A stretch of 10,587 nt of DNA from Intrasporangium_A sp039812505 (GCF_039812505.1 NZ_JBDIAQ010000124.1:1-10587); one strand, 5' to 3'. Positions 1-6,670 are shown, numbered from the stretch's first letter. Made by a program: numbers and translations. The notes: generated from the letters alone by a model not told the origin.

Positions 1-60
1 GCACTGTCGATCCGGATTGGTGCACTGTCGATCGGGATTGCTGCACTGTCGACGTGGGTG
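1..60. repeat. Three tandem ~21-bp repeats at the window edge
   Basis: Three consecutive units begin with GCACTGTCGA at positions 1, 22 and 43. The first two (1-21 and 22-42) differ at only two positions, while the third keeps GCACTGTCGA and then diverges. The array probably continues to the left of the window. 21 bp is a multiple of three, so the units could encode a seven-residue repeat, but they could equally be an intergenic repeat. No family was recognised. Confidence 0.8.
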
Positions 61-83
61 ACCTCGACTCGTTCTGACCGAGC

Positions 84-118
84 GCTCCGCCTCAAGGGGG
101 AGGACCGCCCCCTGGAGC
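84..118. terminator. Two-part GC-rich hairpin, possible terminator or leader structure
   Basis: An outer 5-bp stem (GCTCC 84-88 with GGAGC 114-118) encloses an inner 6-bp stem (AGGGGG 95-100 with CCCCCT 108-113) with a 7-nt loop and an asymmetric bulge at 89-94. There is no T-tract. U-less hairpins are common candidates for termination in actinobacteria, and this one lies 18 bp after a TGA at 75-77 that could end an upstream reading frame. It could instead be a structure in the leader of the ABC operon. The rest of 119-191 shows no clear promoter. Confidence 0.4.
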
Positions 119-191
119 CGGCCGAGGATCAACCGCGCGGGGGATCCGGAGGAGGTGGGCGGCATACGAGACTGGCGTGAACGCAACGACC

Positions 192-199
192 GGAAGGGA
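192..199 (+). promoter_or_regulatory. Ribosome binding site of the ABC ATPase gene
   Basis: GGAAGGGA lies 5 nt before the GTG at 205. It decides in favour of this GTG, which also gives the normal ABC ATPase N-terminus (MLEIQHLTRRFG). Confidence 0.7.
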
Positions 200-204
200 C
201 TCCA

Positions 205-1086
205 GTGCTCGAGATCCAGCACCTGACGCGCCGCTTCGGCGAGCACGTGGCCGTGGCCGACGTCAGCTTCACCGTCGCGGACGGGCGTCTGACGGGCTTC
301 GTCGGCGGCAACGGCGCGGGCAAGACGACGACCATGCGGATGGTCATGGGCGTGCTCGCGATCCACGGCGGCGAGGTCCACTGGGACGGACGTCCCATCA
401 CGCCGGAGGACCGGCGCGCGTTCGGCTACATGCCCGAGGAGCGCGGCCTCTACCCGAAGCAGCCCGTGCTCGACCAGCTCGTCTACCTCGGCCGGCTGCA
501 CGGCTTGGCGGCGGCCGTGGCACGGACGACCGCGACCGACCTGCTGGAGCGGTTCGGGCTGGCCGACCGCGCCAGGGACAAGGTCGAGTCGCTCTCGCTC
601 GGCAACCAGCAGCGCGTCCAGATCGCCGCCGCGGTCATCGCCGACCCGGTCGCGCTCATCCTGGACGAGCCCTTCTCCGGCCTCGACCCCCGGGCGGTCG
701 ACTCGATGGTCGACCTGCTGCGCGAGTACGCCCACCGGGGCGTGCCCGTCCTGTTCTCCTCGCACCAGCTCGACCTCGTCGAGCGGCTCTGCGACTCCCT
801 GGTGATCCTCTCGAACGGCCGCGTCGTCGCGAGCGGAACGGCCGAGCAGCTGCGCCGGTCGGGGCGGGTGCGCCACCGGCTCGTCCTCGGCGGCGACGCC
901 GGCTGGGTCCGCGACCTGGGTGACGTCACCGTCGTCGACGTCGACGGCCCGACCGCCCTGCTCGAGCTGCCCGACGAGACGGCCGGCACCCGGCTGCTCA
1001 CCGAGGCGTTGCGCCGCGGGAGCGTGCACGAGTTCGCCCCCGTCATCCCCACCGTGTCCGAGATCTACCGCGAGGTGACCGCATGA
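205..1086 (+). CDS. ABC transporter ATP-binding protein, NatA-like exporter type
   Basis: 293-residue nucleotide-binding subunit that would hydrolyse ATP on the cytoplasmic face to power the permease encoded next. Walker A GGNGAGKT is at residues 34-41, Walker B LILDEP at 151-156, and the switch histidine at H187 (SSHQ). The signature motif is LSLGNQQR (130-137) in place of the classical LSGGQ. This variant is familiar in NatA/EcsA-like ATPases paired with ABC-2 permeases. The ~75 residues after the ATPase core fit the C-terminal DUF4162-like extension of this group. The start is GTG, supported by the SD at 192-199. The stop overlaps the next start as ATGA, so translation is probably coupled. 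The substrate (sodium, drug or peptide) cannot be read from the sequence. All catalytic residues are present. Confidence 0.93.
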   Translation: MLEIQHLTRRFGEHVAVADVSFTVADGRLTGFVGGNGAGKTTTMRMVMGVLAIHGGEVHWDGRPITPEDRRAFGYMPEERGLYPKQPVLDQLVYLGRLHGLAAAVARTTATDLLERFGLADRARDKVESLSLGNQQRVQIAAAVIADPVALILDEPFSGLDPRAVDSMVDLLREYAHRGVPVLFSSHQLDLVERLCDSLVILSNGRVVASGTAEQLRRSGRVRHRLVLGGDAGWVRDLGDVTVVDVDGPTALLELPDETAGTRLLTEALRRGSVHEFAPVIPTVSEIYREVTA

Positions 1087-2333
1087 CGCTCACGACCGAC
1101 ACCAGCACCCGCACCGAGCGCCCCGCCCCGCCGCCCCGGTCCGCCCAGGGGGTCGACCGTGCCTGGCAGGTCGTGGCCGCCCGCGAGATCTGGGTCAAGC
1201 TGCACGACAAGAACTTCCTGATGTCGACGTTCTTCACGATGCTCCTGATCGCGGGCGTGTTCGGCATCCAGGCCTTCTTCGCCGGCAAGCCGCACGAGGC
1301 CACGATCGCGGTGACCAGCCCGGCCGCCGCCACGATCGTCAGGCAGGCGCAGGATGCCGGCGCGGCCGCCGAGGCGAACCTCGCCTGGACGGTCAAGACG
1401 GCCCCCGGCGAGTCCGCCGCGCTCGCCCTGGTCCGCTCCGGCGACGCCGACGTGGCCCTGCTGCCCGGCTCGCCCGGCTCGGCCGGCTCTGAGTGGCGCC
1501 TGGTCGGCGACCGGGAGAAGGACGACACCGTCGCCACCTGGGTCGGCAAGGCCGTGGGCGAGCACGTGCTGGCCGAGCACGCGGCCGCGCTCGGCACGAC
1601 CGCCGACCGGCTCACGTCCGGCTCGACCGTCGGCTACGACCTGCTCGACAAGGACTCCCGCGACCCCGGGTTCGTCAACGCGGTCGGGCTGATCTTCGCC
1701 TTCCTGTTCTACATGGCAGCCCTCATCTTCGGCATGCAGATCGCACAGAGCGTCGTGGAGGAGAAGCAGTCGCGCATCGTCGAGATCCTCTCGGCCGCGA
1801 TCCCGATCCGGCACCTGCTCGTCGGCAAGATCGTCGGCAACGTCGTCATGGCCCTCACCCAGCTCGCGCTCTTCCTCGGCGTGGGCATGGTCGGGCTCTC
1901 CATGAGCCCGTGGTCGTCCCTGCTGGGCCCGGTTGCCGGCGCGGCCGGATGGTTCCTGGTGTTCTTCCTCGTGGGCTTCGCGGTGCTCGCCGCGCTCTGG
2001 GCGGTGGCCGGCTCGCTCGCGACCCGGCACGAGGACCTCCAGTCGACCTCCACACCGGTCACGACGCTGACCATGGTCATCCTCTTCGGCGGCATCTTCC
2101 TGACCGGCACCTGGCAGGTCATCGCCTCCTACGTGCCGCTGATGTCCGTGGTCGCGATGCCCATCCGGCTCGCCTCGGGCACCGCTGCCTGGTGGGAGCC
2201 CGTGGTCTCGATCGGGATCACCCTCGGCCTCGCCGCCTTCCTGGTCCGCCTCGCCGCCCGCGTCTACAGCCGCTCGGTCATGCAGACCGGAGCCCGGCTG
2301 ACCCTGCGCCAGGCGATGAGGCTGCAGGGGTAA
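1083..2333 (+). CDS. ABC-2 type permease, NatB-like
   Basis: 416-residue membrane subunit of the exporter. A cytoplasmic N-terminus of ~45 residues is followed by TM1 (about 46-67), then a soluble, probably extracytoplasmic, region of ~130 residues. A C-terminal half with about five further hydrophobic segments follows. The stretch VVEEKQSRIVEIL (E226, E227, K228) after the second membrane segment is the hallmark of NatB-like ABC-2 permeases; it lies on the cytoplasmic side and is thought to contact the ATPase. The later segments include IPIRHLLVGKIVGN and a glycine-rich WFLVFFLVGF helix. The gene begins within the stop of the ATPase gene (ATGA), so the two form an operon. A short tandem duplication covers its TAA stop. 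The fold assignment is firm and the transported substrate is unknown. Confidence 0.92.
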   Translation: MTLTTDTSTRTERPAPPPRSAQGVDRAWQVVAAREIWVKLHDKNFLMSTFFTMLLIAGVFGIQAFFAGKPHEATIAVTSPAAATIVRQAQDAGAAAEANLAWTVKTAPGESAALALVRSGDADVALLPGSPGSAGSEWRLVGDREKDDTVATWVGKAVGEHVLAEHAAALGTTADRLTSGSTVGYDLLDKDSRDPGFVNAVGLIFAFLFYMAALIFGMQIAQSVVEEKQSRIVEILSAAIPIRHLLVGKIVGNVVMALTQLALFLGVGMVGLSMSPWSSLLGPVAGAAGWFLVFFLVGFAVLAALWAVAGSLATRHEDLQSTSTPVTTLTMVILFGGIFLTGTWQVIASYVPLMSVVAMPIRLASGTAAWWEPVVSIGITLGLAAFLVRLAARVYSRSVMQTGARLTLRQAMRLQG

Positions 2334-2347
2334 GGCTGCAGGGTTGA
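2320..2347. repeat. 14-bp tandem duplication over the permease stop codon
   Basis: GGCTGCAGGGGTAA (2320-2333) is followed directly by GGCTGCAGGGTTGA (2334-2347), with two mismatches. The first copy holds the real TAA stop and the second ends in a TGA in another frame. It looks like a replication-slippage duplication. No function is implied by the sequence alone. Confidence 0.85.
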
Positions 2348-2354
2348 GCGCCGG

Positions 2355-2360
2355 TACCGT
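2355..2360 (+). promoter_or_regulatory. Candidate -10 element for a leaderless HAD transcript
   Basis: TACCGT matches the actinobacterial -10 pattern TANNNT, and exactly 6 nt separate it from the ATG at 2367. That places the likely transcription start on the A of the start codon. No SD-like purine tract precedes this ATG, as expected of a leaderless mRNA. No convincing -35 element was seen. This would separate the HAD gene from the exporter operon although the gap is only 33 bp. Confidence 0.45.
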
Positions 2361-2366
2361 AGCCGC

Positions 2367-3224
2367 ATGACCAAGCGGATGCTCTGCCTCGACCTCGACG
2401 GGACGACACTGCTGCATACCGGCGAGCTCACCGAGGGCGTGCGGTCGGCCGTGCGGGCGTTGCCCGACGAGGTCGAGGTGGTCATCGCGACGGGCCGGTC
2501 GATCATCGCGACCACTCCGATCATCGAACAGCTCGGCCTGCGGCACGGGTTCGCGGTCTGTTCCAACGGGGCCGTGACGCTGGAGATCAACCCCGACCCC
2601 CCGGGCGGCTACTCGGTCGCCGACACCGTGACGTTCGACCCCCGCCCCGTGCTGGAGCGGCTGCGCGAGGCCATGCCGGAGGCCCTGATCGCCGTCGAGG
2701 ACCTGGGGGTCGGCTTCAAGGTCTCCCGCCAGTTCCCGGACGGCGAGCTCATGGGGATCACCCGCGAGGTGTCCTGGGAGGAGCTGGTCAGCGAGCCGGT
2801 CACCCGCGTGACGCTGCGCCAGCCCGAGACGACCCCCGAGGAGTTCCTCGCGCTGGTCGAGCGGGCCGGTCTGCACGGCGTCACGTATGCCGTCGGCTGG
2901 TCGGCCTGGCTCGACATCAACCCCGAGGGCGTCTCGAAGGCCTCGGCACTCGAGCTGGTGCGCCGCCGCATCGGGGTCGAGCCACCCCATACGGTCGCCT
3001 GCGGCGACCAGCGCAACGACCTGGAGATGCTCTACTGGGCGGCCTGGGGCGTCGCCATGGGCAACGCCCCCGACGAGGTCAAGGCCGTGGCCGACGAGGT
3101 CGCCGGCGACGTCGACGACGACGGTCTCGTCCCGATCCTCGAGGCGCTCGCCGCGTCCGTCCGCGCCGGCGTGCCGTTCCGGGAGGGGACCGAGTCCCGG
3201 GCGACCGCTCGGTTCACCGCCTGA
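2367..3224 (+). CDS. HAD-superfamily hydrolase, Cof type (class IIB)
   Basis: 285-residue cytoplasmic phosphatase-like protein. Motif I is DLDGTT with nucleophile D9 and acid/base D11. Motif II is the threonine T42 in ATGRS, the motif III lysine is K191 in GVSKASAL, and motif IV is GDQRND (D214, D218), which binds magnesium. The cap insert between motifs II and III (about residues 80-185) and the GVSK...GDxxND spacing are those of Cof/YidA-type class IIB enzymes, which usually dephosphorylate sugar phosphates or cofactor precursors. Length is normal for the family and all catalytic residues are present. The substrate cannot be inferred. The gene lies between the exporter operon and a hydrolase gene 17 bp downstream, with which it may be co-transcribed. 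Its start has no SD but a well-placed TANNNT box. Confidence 0.93.
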   Translation: MTKRMLCLDLDGTTLLHTGELTEGVRSAVRALPDEVEVVIATGRSIIATTPIIEQLGLRHGFAVCSNGAVTLEINPDPPGGYSVADTVTFDPRPVLERLREAMPEALIAVEDLGVGFKVSRQFPDGELMGITREVSWEELVSEPVTRVTLRQPETTPEEFLALVERAGLHGVTYAVGWSAWLDINPEGVSKASALELVRRRIGVEPPHTVACGDQRNDLEMLYWAAWGVAMGNAPDEVKAVADEVAGDVDDDGLVPILEALAASVRAGVPFREGTESRATARFTA

Positions 3225-3241
3225 GACGGGCACCCTGCAGC

Positions 3242-4216
3242 ATGCCGATCGTCTACCTTCACGGCGTCGCGATCCGGGACGACGACGAGGCGCTCGCCCG
3301 GGCCGGCAAGTGGTTCCGGGAGGTGCCGTGGCCCACGATCGAGGACCACCTTCGTGAGCACGTCGCCCCGGTCCTGTCGGACGACTCCGCGCAGGTCCCG
3401 GTGACCCGGATCTACTGGGGCGACCTGGGGGCCCGGTTCGCCTGGGGCGGACGCTCGCTCGTGTCCCACCCCATCCCGGACGAGCCGGCCGTCATCCCGC
3501 AGCCGCGCGGCAAGGCCCGGACGCGCGCGGCGCGGGCGCTGCGCGAACAGAGCCGGCGCACCATCCGCGAGACCGTCACGGCGCTGCGCCGCCCGGTGGA
3601 GGACTTCCTGCCCACCTTCATCGGCGACGTGCTGACCTATGTCGCCGGGCGGGGCACCGCAGCGGATCCGGGACCGATCCCGCGGCGGGTCCTGGCCGGC
3701 CTCGATGACGCCGCCCGCGTCGCCGCGGCCCGCCACGAGCCGCTCGTGGTCGTGACGCACAGCATGGGCGGCCAGATCCTGTATGACGCTCTCACCCACT
3801 TCATCCCCCGGACGCCGTCGCTGCGGCACATCAGGGTCGACTTCTGGTGTGCGCTCGGCTCGCAGGTGGGCTTCTTCGAGGAGCTCGGGCTGTTCCTCGA
3901 GAGCGACCCCGGCCACGGCCGGAAGACCGGCCGGCTCACCCCCTGCCCGGCCGCGGCATACCTCGGCGGCTGGTGGAACGTGTGGGACCACGCCGACCTG
4001 CTCAGCTTCCGGGCCGAGGGGATCTTCGACGGCGTCGACGACACCCCCTTCTTCGCGGCCGGGAGCCTGGCCACCGACCACAACCGCTACCTGGACCACC
4101 CCGACGTCTACCGGACCCTGGCCGAGAAGGCCCGCGCCGGCCTCGACGCCGACCCGAGGGCGCCCCGGCGGCGGTCCGGTGGCGAGGGCCGGCAGCCTCC
4201 TTCGCCGCAGGAGTGA
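3242..4216 (+). CDS. Alpha/beta hydrolase-like protein of unknown substrate
   Basis: 324-residue protein without a signal peptide or membrane segment. It opens with a beta strand ending in YLHG (residues 5-8), which in alpha/beta hydrolases often supplies the oxyanion-hole backbone. A nucleophile elbow follows, VVTHSMGG, with the probable nucleophile S174. Further on, NVWDHADLLS supplies a candidate acid (D249 or D252), and DHNRYLDH supplies a candidate catalytic histidine (H280 or H286). The order Ser-Asp-His is right for a lipase/esterase-like triad. The region from about residue 58 to 165 is arginine-rich and looks like an inserted lid or cap. The C-terminal ~25 residues are Arg/Pro/Ser-rich and probably disordered. 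No specific family was recognised. It starts 17 bp after the HAD gene without a clear SD, and may share its transcript. Confidence 0.8.
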   Translation: MPIVYLHGVAIRDDDEALARAGKWFREVPWPTIEDHLREHVAPVLSDDSAQVPVTRIYWGDLGARFAWGGRSLVSHPIPDEPAVIPQPRGKARTRAARALREQSRRTIRETVTALRRPVEDFLPTFIGDVLTYVAGRGTAADPGPIPRRVLAGLDDAARVAAARHEPLVVVTHSMGGQILYDALTHFIPRTPSLRHIRVDFWCALGSQVGFFEELGLFLESDPGHGRKTGRLTPCPAAAYLGGWWNVWDHADLLSFRAEGIFDGVDDTPFFAAGSLATDHNRYLDHPDVYRTLAEKARAGLDADPRAPRRRSGGEGRQPPSPQE

Positions 4217-4265
4217 GCAGTCGCGGCGTCGGCGCGTGTTTGCCGGGGGTATCACGGCCGCCGGC

Positions 4266-4274
4266 TGGCACACT
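4266..4274 (+). promoter_or_regulatory. Possible extended -10 promoter of the glycosylase-amidohydrolase operon
   Basis: TGGCACACT has the form of an extended -10 element (TGN followed by CACACT, close to TANNNT). It would start transcription near 4281, about 19 nt before the ATG at 4300. No good -35 box lies at the usual distance; TTGCCG at 4240-4245 is too far upstream. The 83-bp gap after the previous gene is consistent with a separate promoter. Confidence 0.3.
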
Positions 4275-4287
4275 CTGGGTACAGAGC

Positions 4288-4295
4288 AGGAGGTG
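4288..4295 (+). promoter_or_regulatory. Strong ribosome binding site of the glycosylase-like gene
   Basis: AGGAGGTG is a near-perfect anti-16S match ending 4 nt before the ATG at 4300. It fixes this start against the longer open frame that runs upstream into the previous gene. It is the strongest SD in the window. Confidence 0.85.
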
Positions 4296-4299
4296 TCTC

Positions 4300-5130
4300 A
4301 TGGTCATCCACGAGAGCTGTCCGGGCTACCCCGCGGAGCCGTTCGCGTCGCTGGTCGCGAGCTATCCGGGCCAGGACGCCTATGCACCAAGCGACTTCCG
4401 CGTCGAATGGGGCCCGGTGTTCCACCGTGGGCGGCTCGACGGTTCGGCTCGCGTGCTCCTGCTCGGGCAGGACCCGGCGGCGCACGAGGCCATCGCGCGC
4501 CGCATCCTCGTCGGTGAGGCGGGGCAGCGCGCCCAAGGACTGCTGCACAAGATCGGCATCGCGTCGGGCTACGTCATGGTCAACGTGTACCTGTACAGCG
4601 TCTACGGACAGGCGGCGGGCAACCGGCACGTCGCCGACGAGGGCATCACCGAGTACCGGAACCGGTGGCTGGACGCGCTGCTGATCGACTCGGGCGTGAC
4701 CGCGGTGGTCGCCTTCGGGCAGCTGGCCGAACGGGCCTTCGGGCTCTGGGCGGCTGCGCGTCCCGAGGCGGCCGCCCGGCTCCATCTGGCGGCGGTCAAG
4801 CACCCGACCTACGCCGAGGGGGCCGCCCGAGGCAGCGGGCTGCCACTGGCGGTGACGACGGCCCGGCAGCTGGCCGACTGGAACGCCCATCTCGACGGCC
4901 TGCGGGGCGCGGTCGTGCCCGATGGTGACCTCGACGCGACGCCCTACGGGCAGACCTGGTCGCAGACCGACCTCGTCGAGATCCCGGAGCGCGACCTGCC
5001 GGCCGGCGTACCGGCGTGGTGGCGCTCGCTCGAGTCGTGGGCGGTGCGGGCCGGCGCCGACCCCGAGGAGAAGCGGGCGACGATCAGGGTGGCCGTGCCG
5101 AAGGGGGCCAGGCCATGGCCGCAGCCTTGA
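4300..5130 (+). CDS. Uracil-DNA glycosylase superfamily-like protein, no Fe-S cysteines
   Basis: 276-residue cytoplasmic protein. LLLGQDPAAHE (G56-Q57-D58-P59) corresponds to the catalytic-water loop motif of the UDG superfamily. LVGEAGQRAQGLLHKIGI (70-87) parallels the FVGRAGQLL-type stretch of family 4/5 enzymes. VMVNVYLY (N95) followed by GNR (107-109) parallels their TNVVKCRPPGNR segment, and KHPT (H168) sits where the HPS DNA-intercalation loop is expected. Only one cysteine (C7) is present, so the 4Fe-4S cluster of family 4/5 is absent. About 85 C-terminal residues with several tryptophans extend beyond the expected domain. By family it would excise a damaged base from DNA, but activity and base preference are inference. 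The gene has the best SD in the window and its 3' end overlaps the amidohydrolase start by 16 bp. Confidence 0.8.
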   Translation: MVIHESCPGYPAEPFASLVASYPGQDAYAPSDFRVEWGPVFHRGRLDGSARVLLLGQDPAAHEAIARRILVGEAGQRAQGLLHKIGIASGYVMVNVYLYSVYGQAAGNRHVADEGITEYRNRWLDALLIDSGVTAVVAFGQLAERAFGLWAAARPEAAARLHLAAVKHPTYAEGAARGSGLPLAVTTARQLADWNAHLDGLRGAVVPDGDLDATPYGQTWSQTDLVEIPERDLPAGVPAWWRSLESWAVRAGADPEEKRATIRVAVPKGARPWPQP

Positions 5131-6509
5131 GCGGGGACGGTCGCCGAGGCCTGCCCGACGACCCGTTCGAGCGGGCCTACACCCGGGGTGTCACCGAGGA
5201 GCTGGCGCCGCCACCCGCTCGTGAGCGAGCCCTGCCGCCAGTGCCGTTCGCGCTGCACGGCGCGGTGATCACGCCGGACGGAGCCTGGTCCAGCGGCTAC
5301 GTCACGGTGGCCGGTGGCGTCATCGACCGGGTCAGCCGCCGCAAGCCGTCGTCGGTCGAGGTCCTCGAGACGGACGGCGTCGTCCTGCCCGGGCTGCTCG
5401 ACCTGCACGGCCACCCCGAGTTCAACGTCTTCGCCGCGTGGGAGCCGCCGAAGCAGTACGCGAACCGCTACGCGTGGCGCCGGTCCAAGGAGTACCGGGC
5501 GCTCGTGCGGGACCCGCAGAACCGGCTGATCGAGCAGCTGCCGGCCCACACGCAGACCCGGTATGCCGAGGTGCGGGCCCTCGTGGGCGGCGTCACCGGG
5601 GTGCAGGGTGCCTCCGGGGCCAGCACGTCGAAGTCGGAGCCGCTGGTGCGCAACATCGACGCGTGGGTCTTCGGCGCCCACCGGGCCCGGTCGCTCATCG
5701 ACCTGCCCTCCGGCTCGTTCGGGCTGCCCACGTTCAACCGCATCCTCGAGCGCATCCGGGCCGGGGAGGTCAACGCGTTCTACCTGCACCTGTCGGAGGG
5801 AGCCCGGGGGGACGGCGTCAGCGCCAGGGAGTTCCGGCGCTTCCTGGACCTGGGCGGCGCCACCGCCGCGACCAACCTCATCCACGCGACCGCCCTGACC
5901 GACGACGACCTGCACACCGTCGCCGAGGCCGGGTGCCGGCTCGTCTGGTCGCCGCAGTCGAACCTGCGTCTCTACGGCGAGACGACCCTGGCCGGAGCGG
6001 CGCTCGCCGCCGGGATGCCGCTCGCACTCGGGGCCGACTGGCTGCCGTCCGGCTCGACCAGCCTGCTGGCCGAGCTGAAGGTGGCCCGGCGCCAGCTCGC
6101 CCTGCAGGACCACCCGGTGGCGGCGGCCGACCTGGTCGCGATGGTGACCTCGGTCGCCGCTCGTGTCGCGGGCCTGGACGAGCACCTCGGCTCGGTCGCG
6201 GTCGGGCGTCCCGCGGACCTGCTCGTCCTCGAGCGCCACCACGCGGACCCGTACGAGAGCGTCTGTCTGGCCGACCCGTCGTGGGTCGAGCTCGTGACGG
6301 TCGGCGGTGACATCACCTACGCTCGCCGGGACTGGTTCGACCGGCTGTCGGCGGCCGCGGCCGGACGCACCATCGAGGACCTCGTGGCCTGGGGCAAGCC
6401 GATGCGGCTCGACACCGGCTTCCAGGGTGGCGACGACGTGCCGGCCCTCAGCGAGGTGCGGGCGGCGCTGGTGCAGGCCTACCCGCCGGTCGGCCCGATC
6501 TTCGCGTAG
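5115..6509 (+). CDS. Amidohydrolase, MTA/SAH deaminase-like zinc enzyme
   Basis: 464-residue cytoplasmic metal-dependent hydrolase. An N-terminal strand domain (VITPDGAW...GGVIDRV) leads into LPGLLDLHGHPEFN with metal ligands H98 and H100. YLHLSEG gives H225 and catalytic E228, and NLIHATALTDDDL gives H257. WSPQSNLRLYGE follows, and LGADWLPSGST gives D308. This order matches the mononuclear-zinc branch that includes methylthioadenosine/S-adenosylhomocysteine deaminase and TrzA-like enzymes, which deaminate purine or related rings. All expected ligands are present. The substrate is not determined, and a non-deaminating amidohydrolase remains possible. ATG 5115 was chosen over an upstream in-frame GTG at 5016 because it follows a G-rich SD-like tract and limits overlap with the glycosylase-like gene to 16 bp. 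An in-frame TTG at 5127, overlapping the upstream stop as TTGA, is an alternative. Confidence 0.88.
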   Translation: MAAALSGDGRRGLPDDPFERAYTRGVTEELAPPPARERALPPVPFALHGAVITPDGAWSSGYVTVAGGVIDRVSRRKPSSVEVLETDGVVLPGLLDLHGHPEFNVFAAWEPPKQYANRYAWRRSKEYRALVRDPQNRLIEQLPAHTQTRYAEVRALVGGVTGVQGASGASTSKSEPLVRNIDAWVFGAHRARSLIDLPSGSFGLPTFNRILERIRAGEVNAFYLHLSEGARGDGVSAREFRRFLDLGGATAATNLIHATALTDDDLHTVAEAGCRLVWSPQSNLRLYGETTLAGAALAAGMPLALGADWLPSGSTSLLAELKVARRQLALQDHPVAAADLVAMVTSVAARVAGLDEHLGSVAVGRPADLLVLERHHADPYESVCLADPSWVELVTVGGDITYARRDWFDRLSAAAAGRTIEDLVAWGKPMRLDTGFQGGDDVPALSEVRAALVQAYPPVGPIFA

Positions 6510-6520
6510 CCGCTCCCGGG

Positions 6521-6605
6521 CCACGAGAACTGGGACCGGTTGCAGCTGTCGTGGCGGGGTGGGGGCGCGGGCCACGAGAACTGGGACCGGTTGCAGCTGT
6601 CGTGG
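6521..6605. repeat. Two 34-bp palindromic repeats, 51-bp period (left array)
   Basis: Two identical 34-bp units lie at 6521-6554 and 6572-6605. Each begins CCACGAGAAC and ends GCAGCTGTCGTGG, so the ends form an inverted repeat CCACGA/TCGTGG around an inner ACCGGT. A 17-bp G-rich spacer separates them, and a near-identical spacer-like stretch follows the second unit (6606-6622). The first unit starts 11 nt after the amidohydrolase stop and could fold in the mRNA as a terminator or 3'-end stabiliser. The array at 7838 has the same unit length, period and end sequences. Confidence 0.9.
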
Positions 6606-6658
6606 CGGGGCTGGGGCCCGGGCCATCGAGCATCCCGCGCACAATTTGCTATCGGCGC

Positions 6659-6664
6659 CATACT
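6659..6664 (+). promoter_or_regulatory. Candidate -10 element for a leaderless ATPase transcript
   Basis: CATACT, one base off TANNNT, lies exactly 6 nt before the ATG at 6671, the spacing seen for leaderless actinobacterial genes and the same as at the HAD gene. No SD is visible before this ATG. The sequence just upstream (about 6642-6653, ACAATTTGCTAT) is unusually AT-rich for this window, as expected of promoter DNA, but no clear -35 box was found. Confidence 0.45.
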
Positions 6665-6670
6665 GCGCAC

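Noticed and set aside
3..77. C-terminus of an upstream plus-strand gene ending at TGA 75-77
   Set aside because: The frame is open from the edge, but 24 residues from a tandem repeat with no motif are not enough to support a gene. Frame 1 is also open here.
1065..3233. 722-residue open frame on the minus strand
   Set aside because: It is antisense to the permease and HAD genes, has a low-complexity Gly/Arg/Asp/His composition and no recognisable domain. Long antisense frames are expected at this GC content.
5016..5114. Upstream GTG start for the amidohydrolase
   Set aside because: It would overlap the glycosylase-like gene by more than 110 bp with an Arg/Gly-rich tail; ATG 5115 has better spacing to a G-rich tract.
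6551..6670. Longer N-terminus for the AAA ATPase starting in the left repeat array
   Set aside because: The extra 40 residues are encoded by the palindromic repeat, while ATG 6671 directly precedes the conserved NPYRPGF segment and has a well-spaced -10 box.
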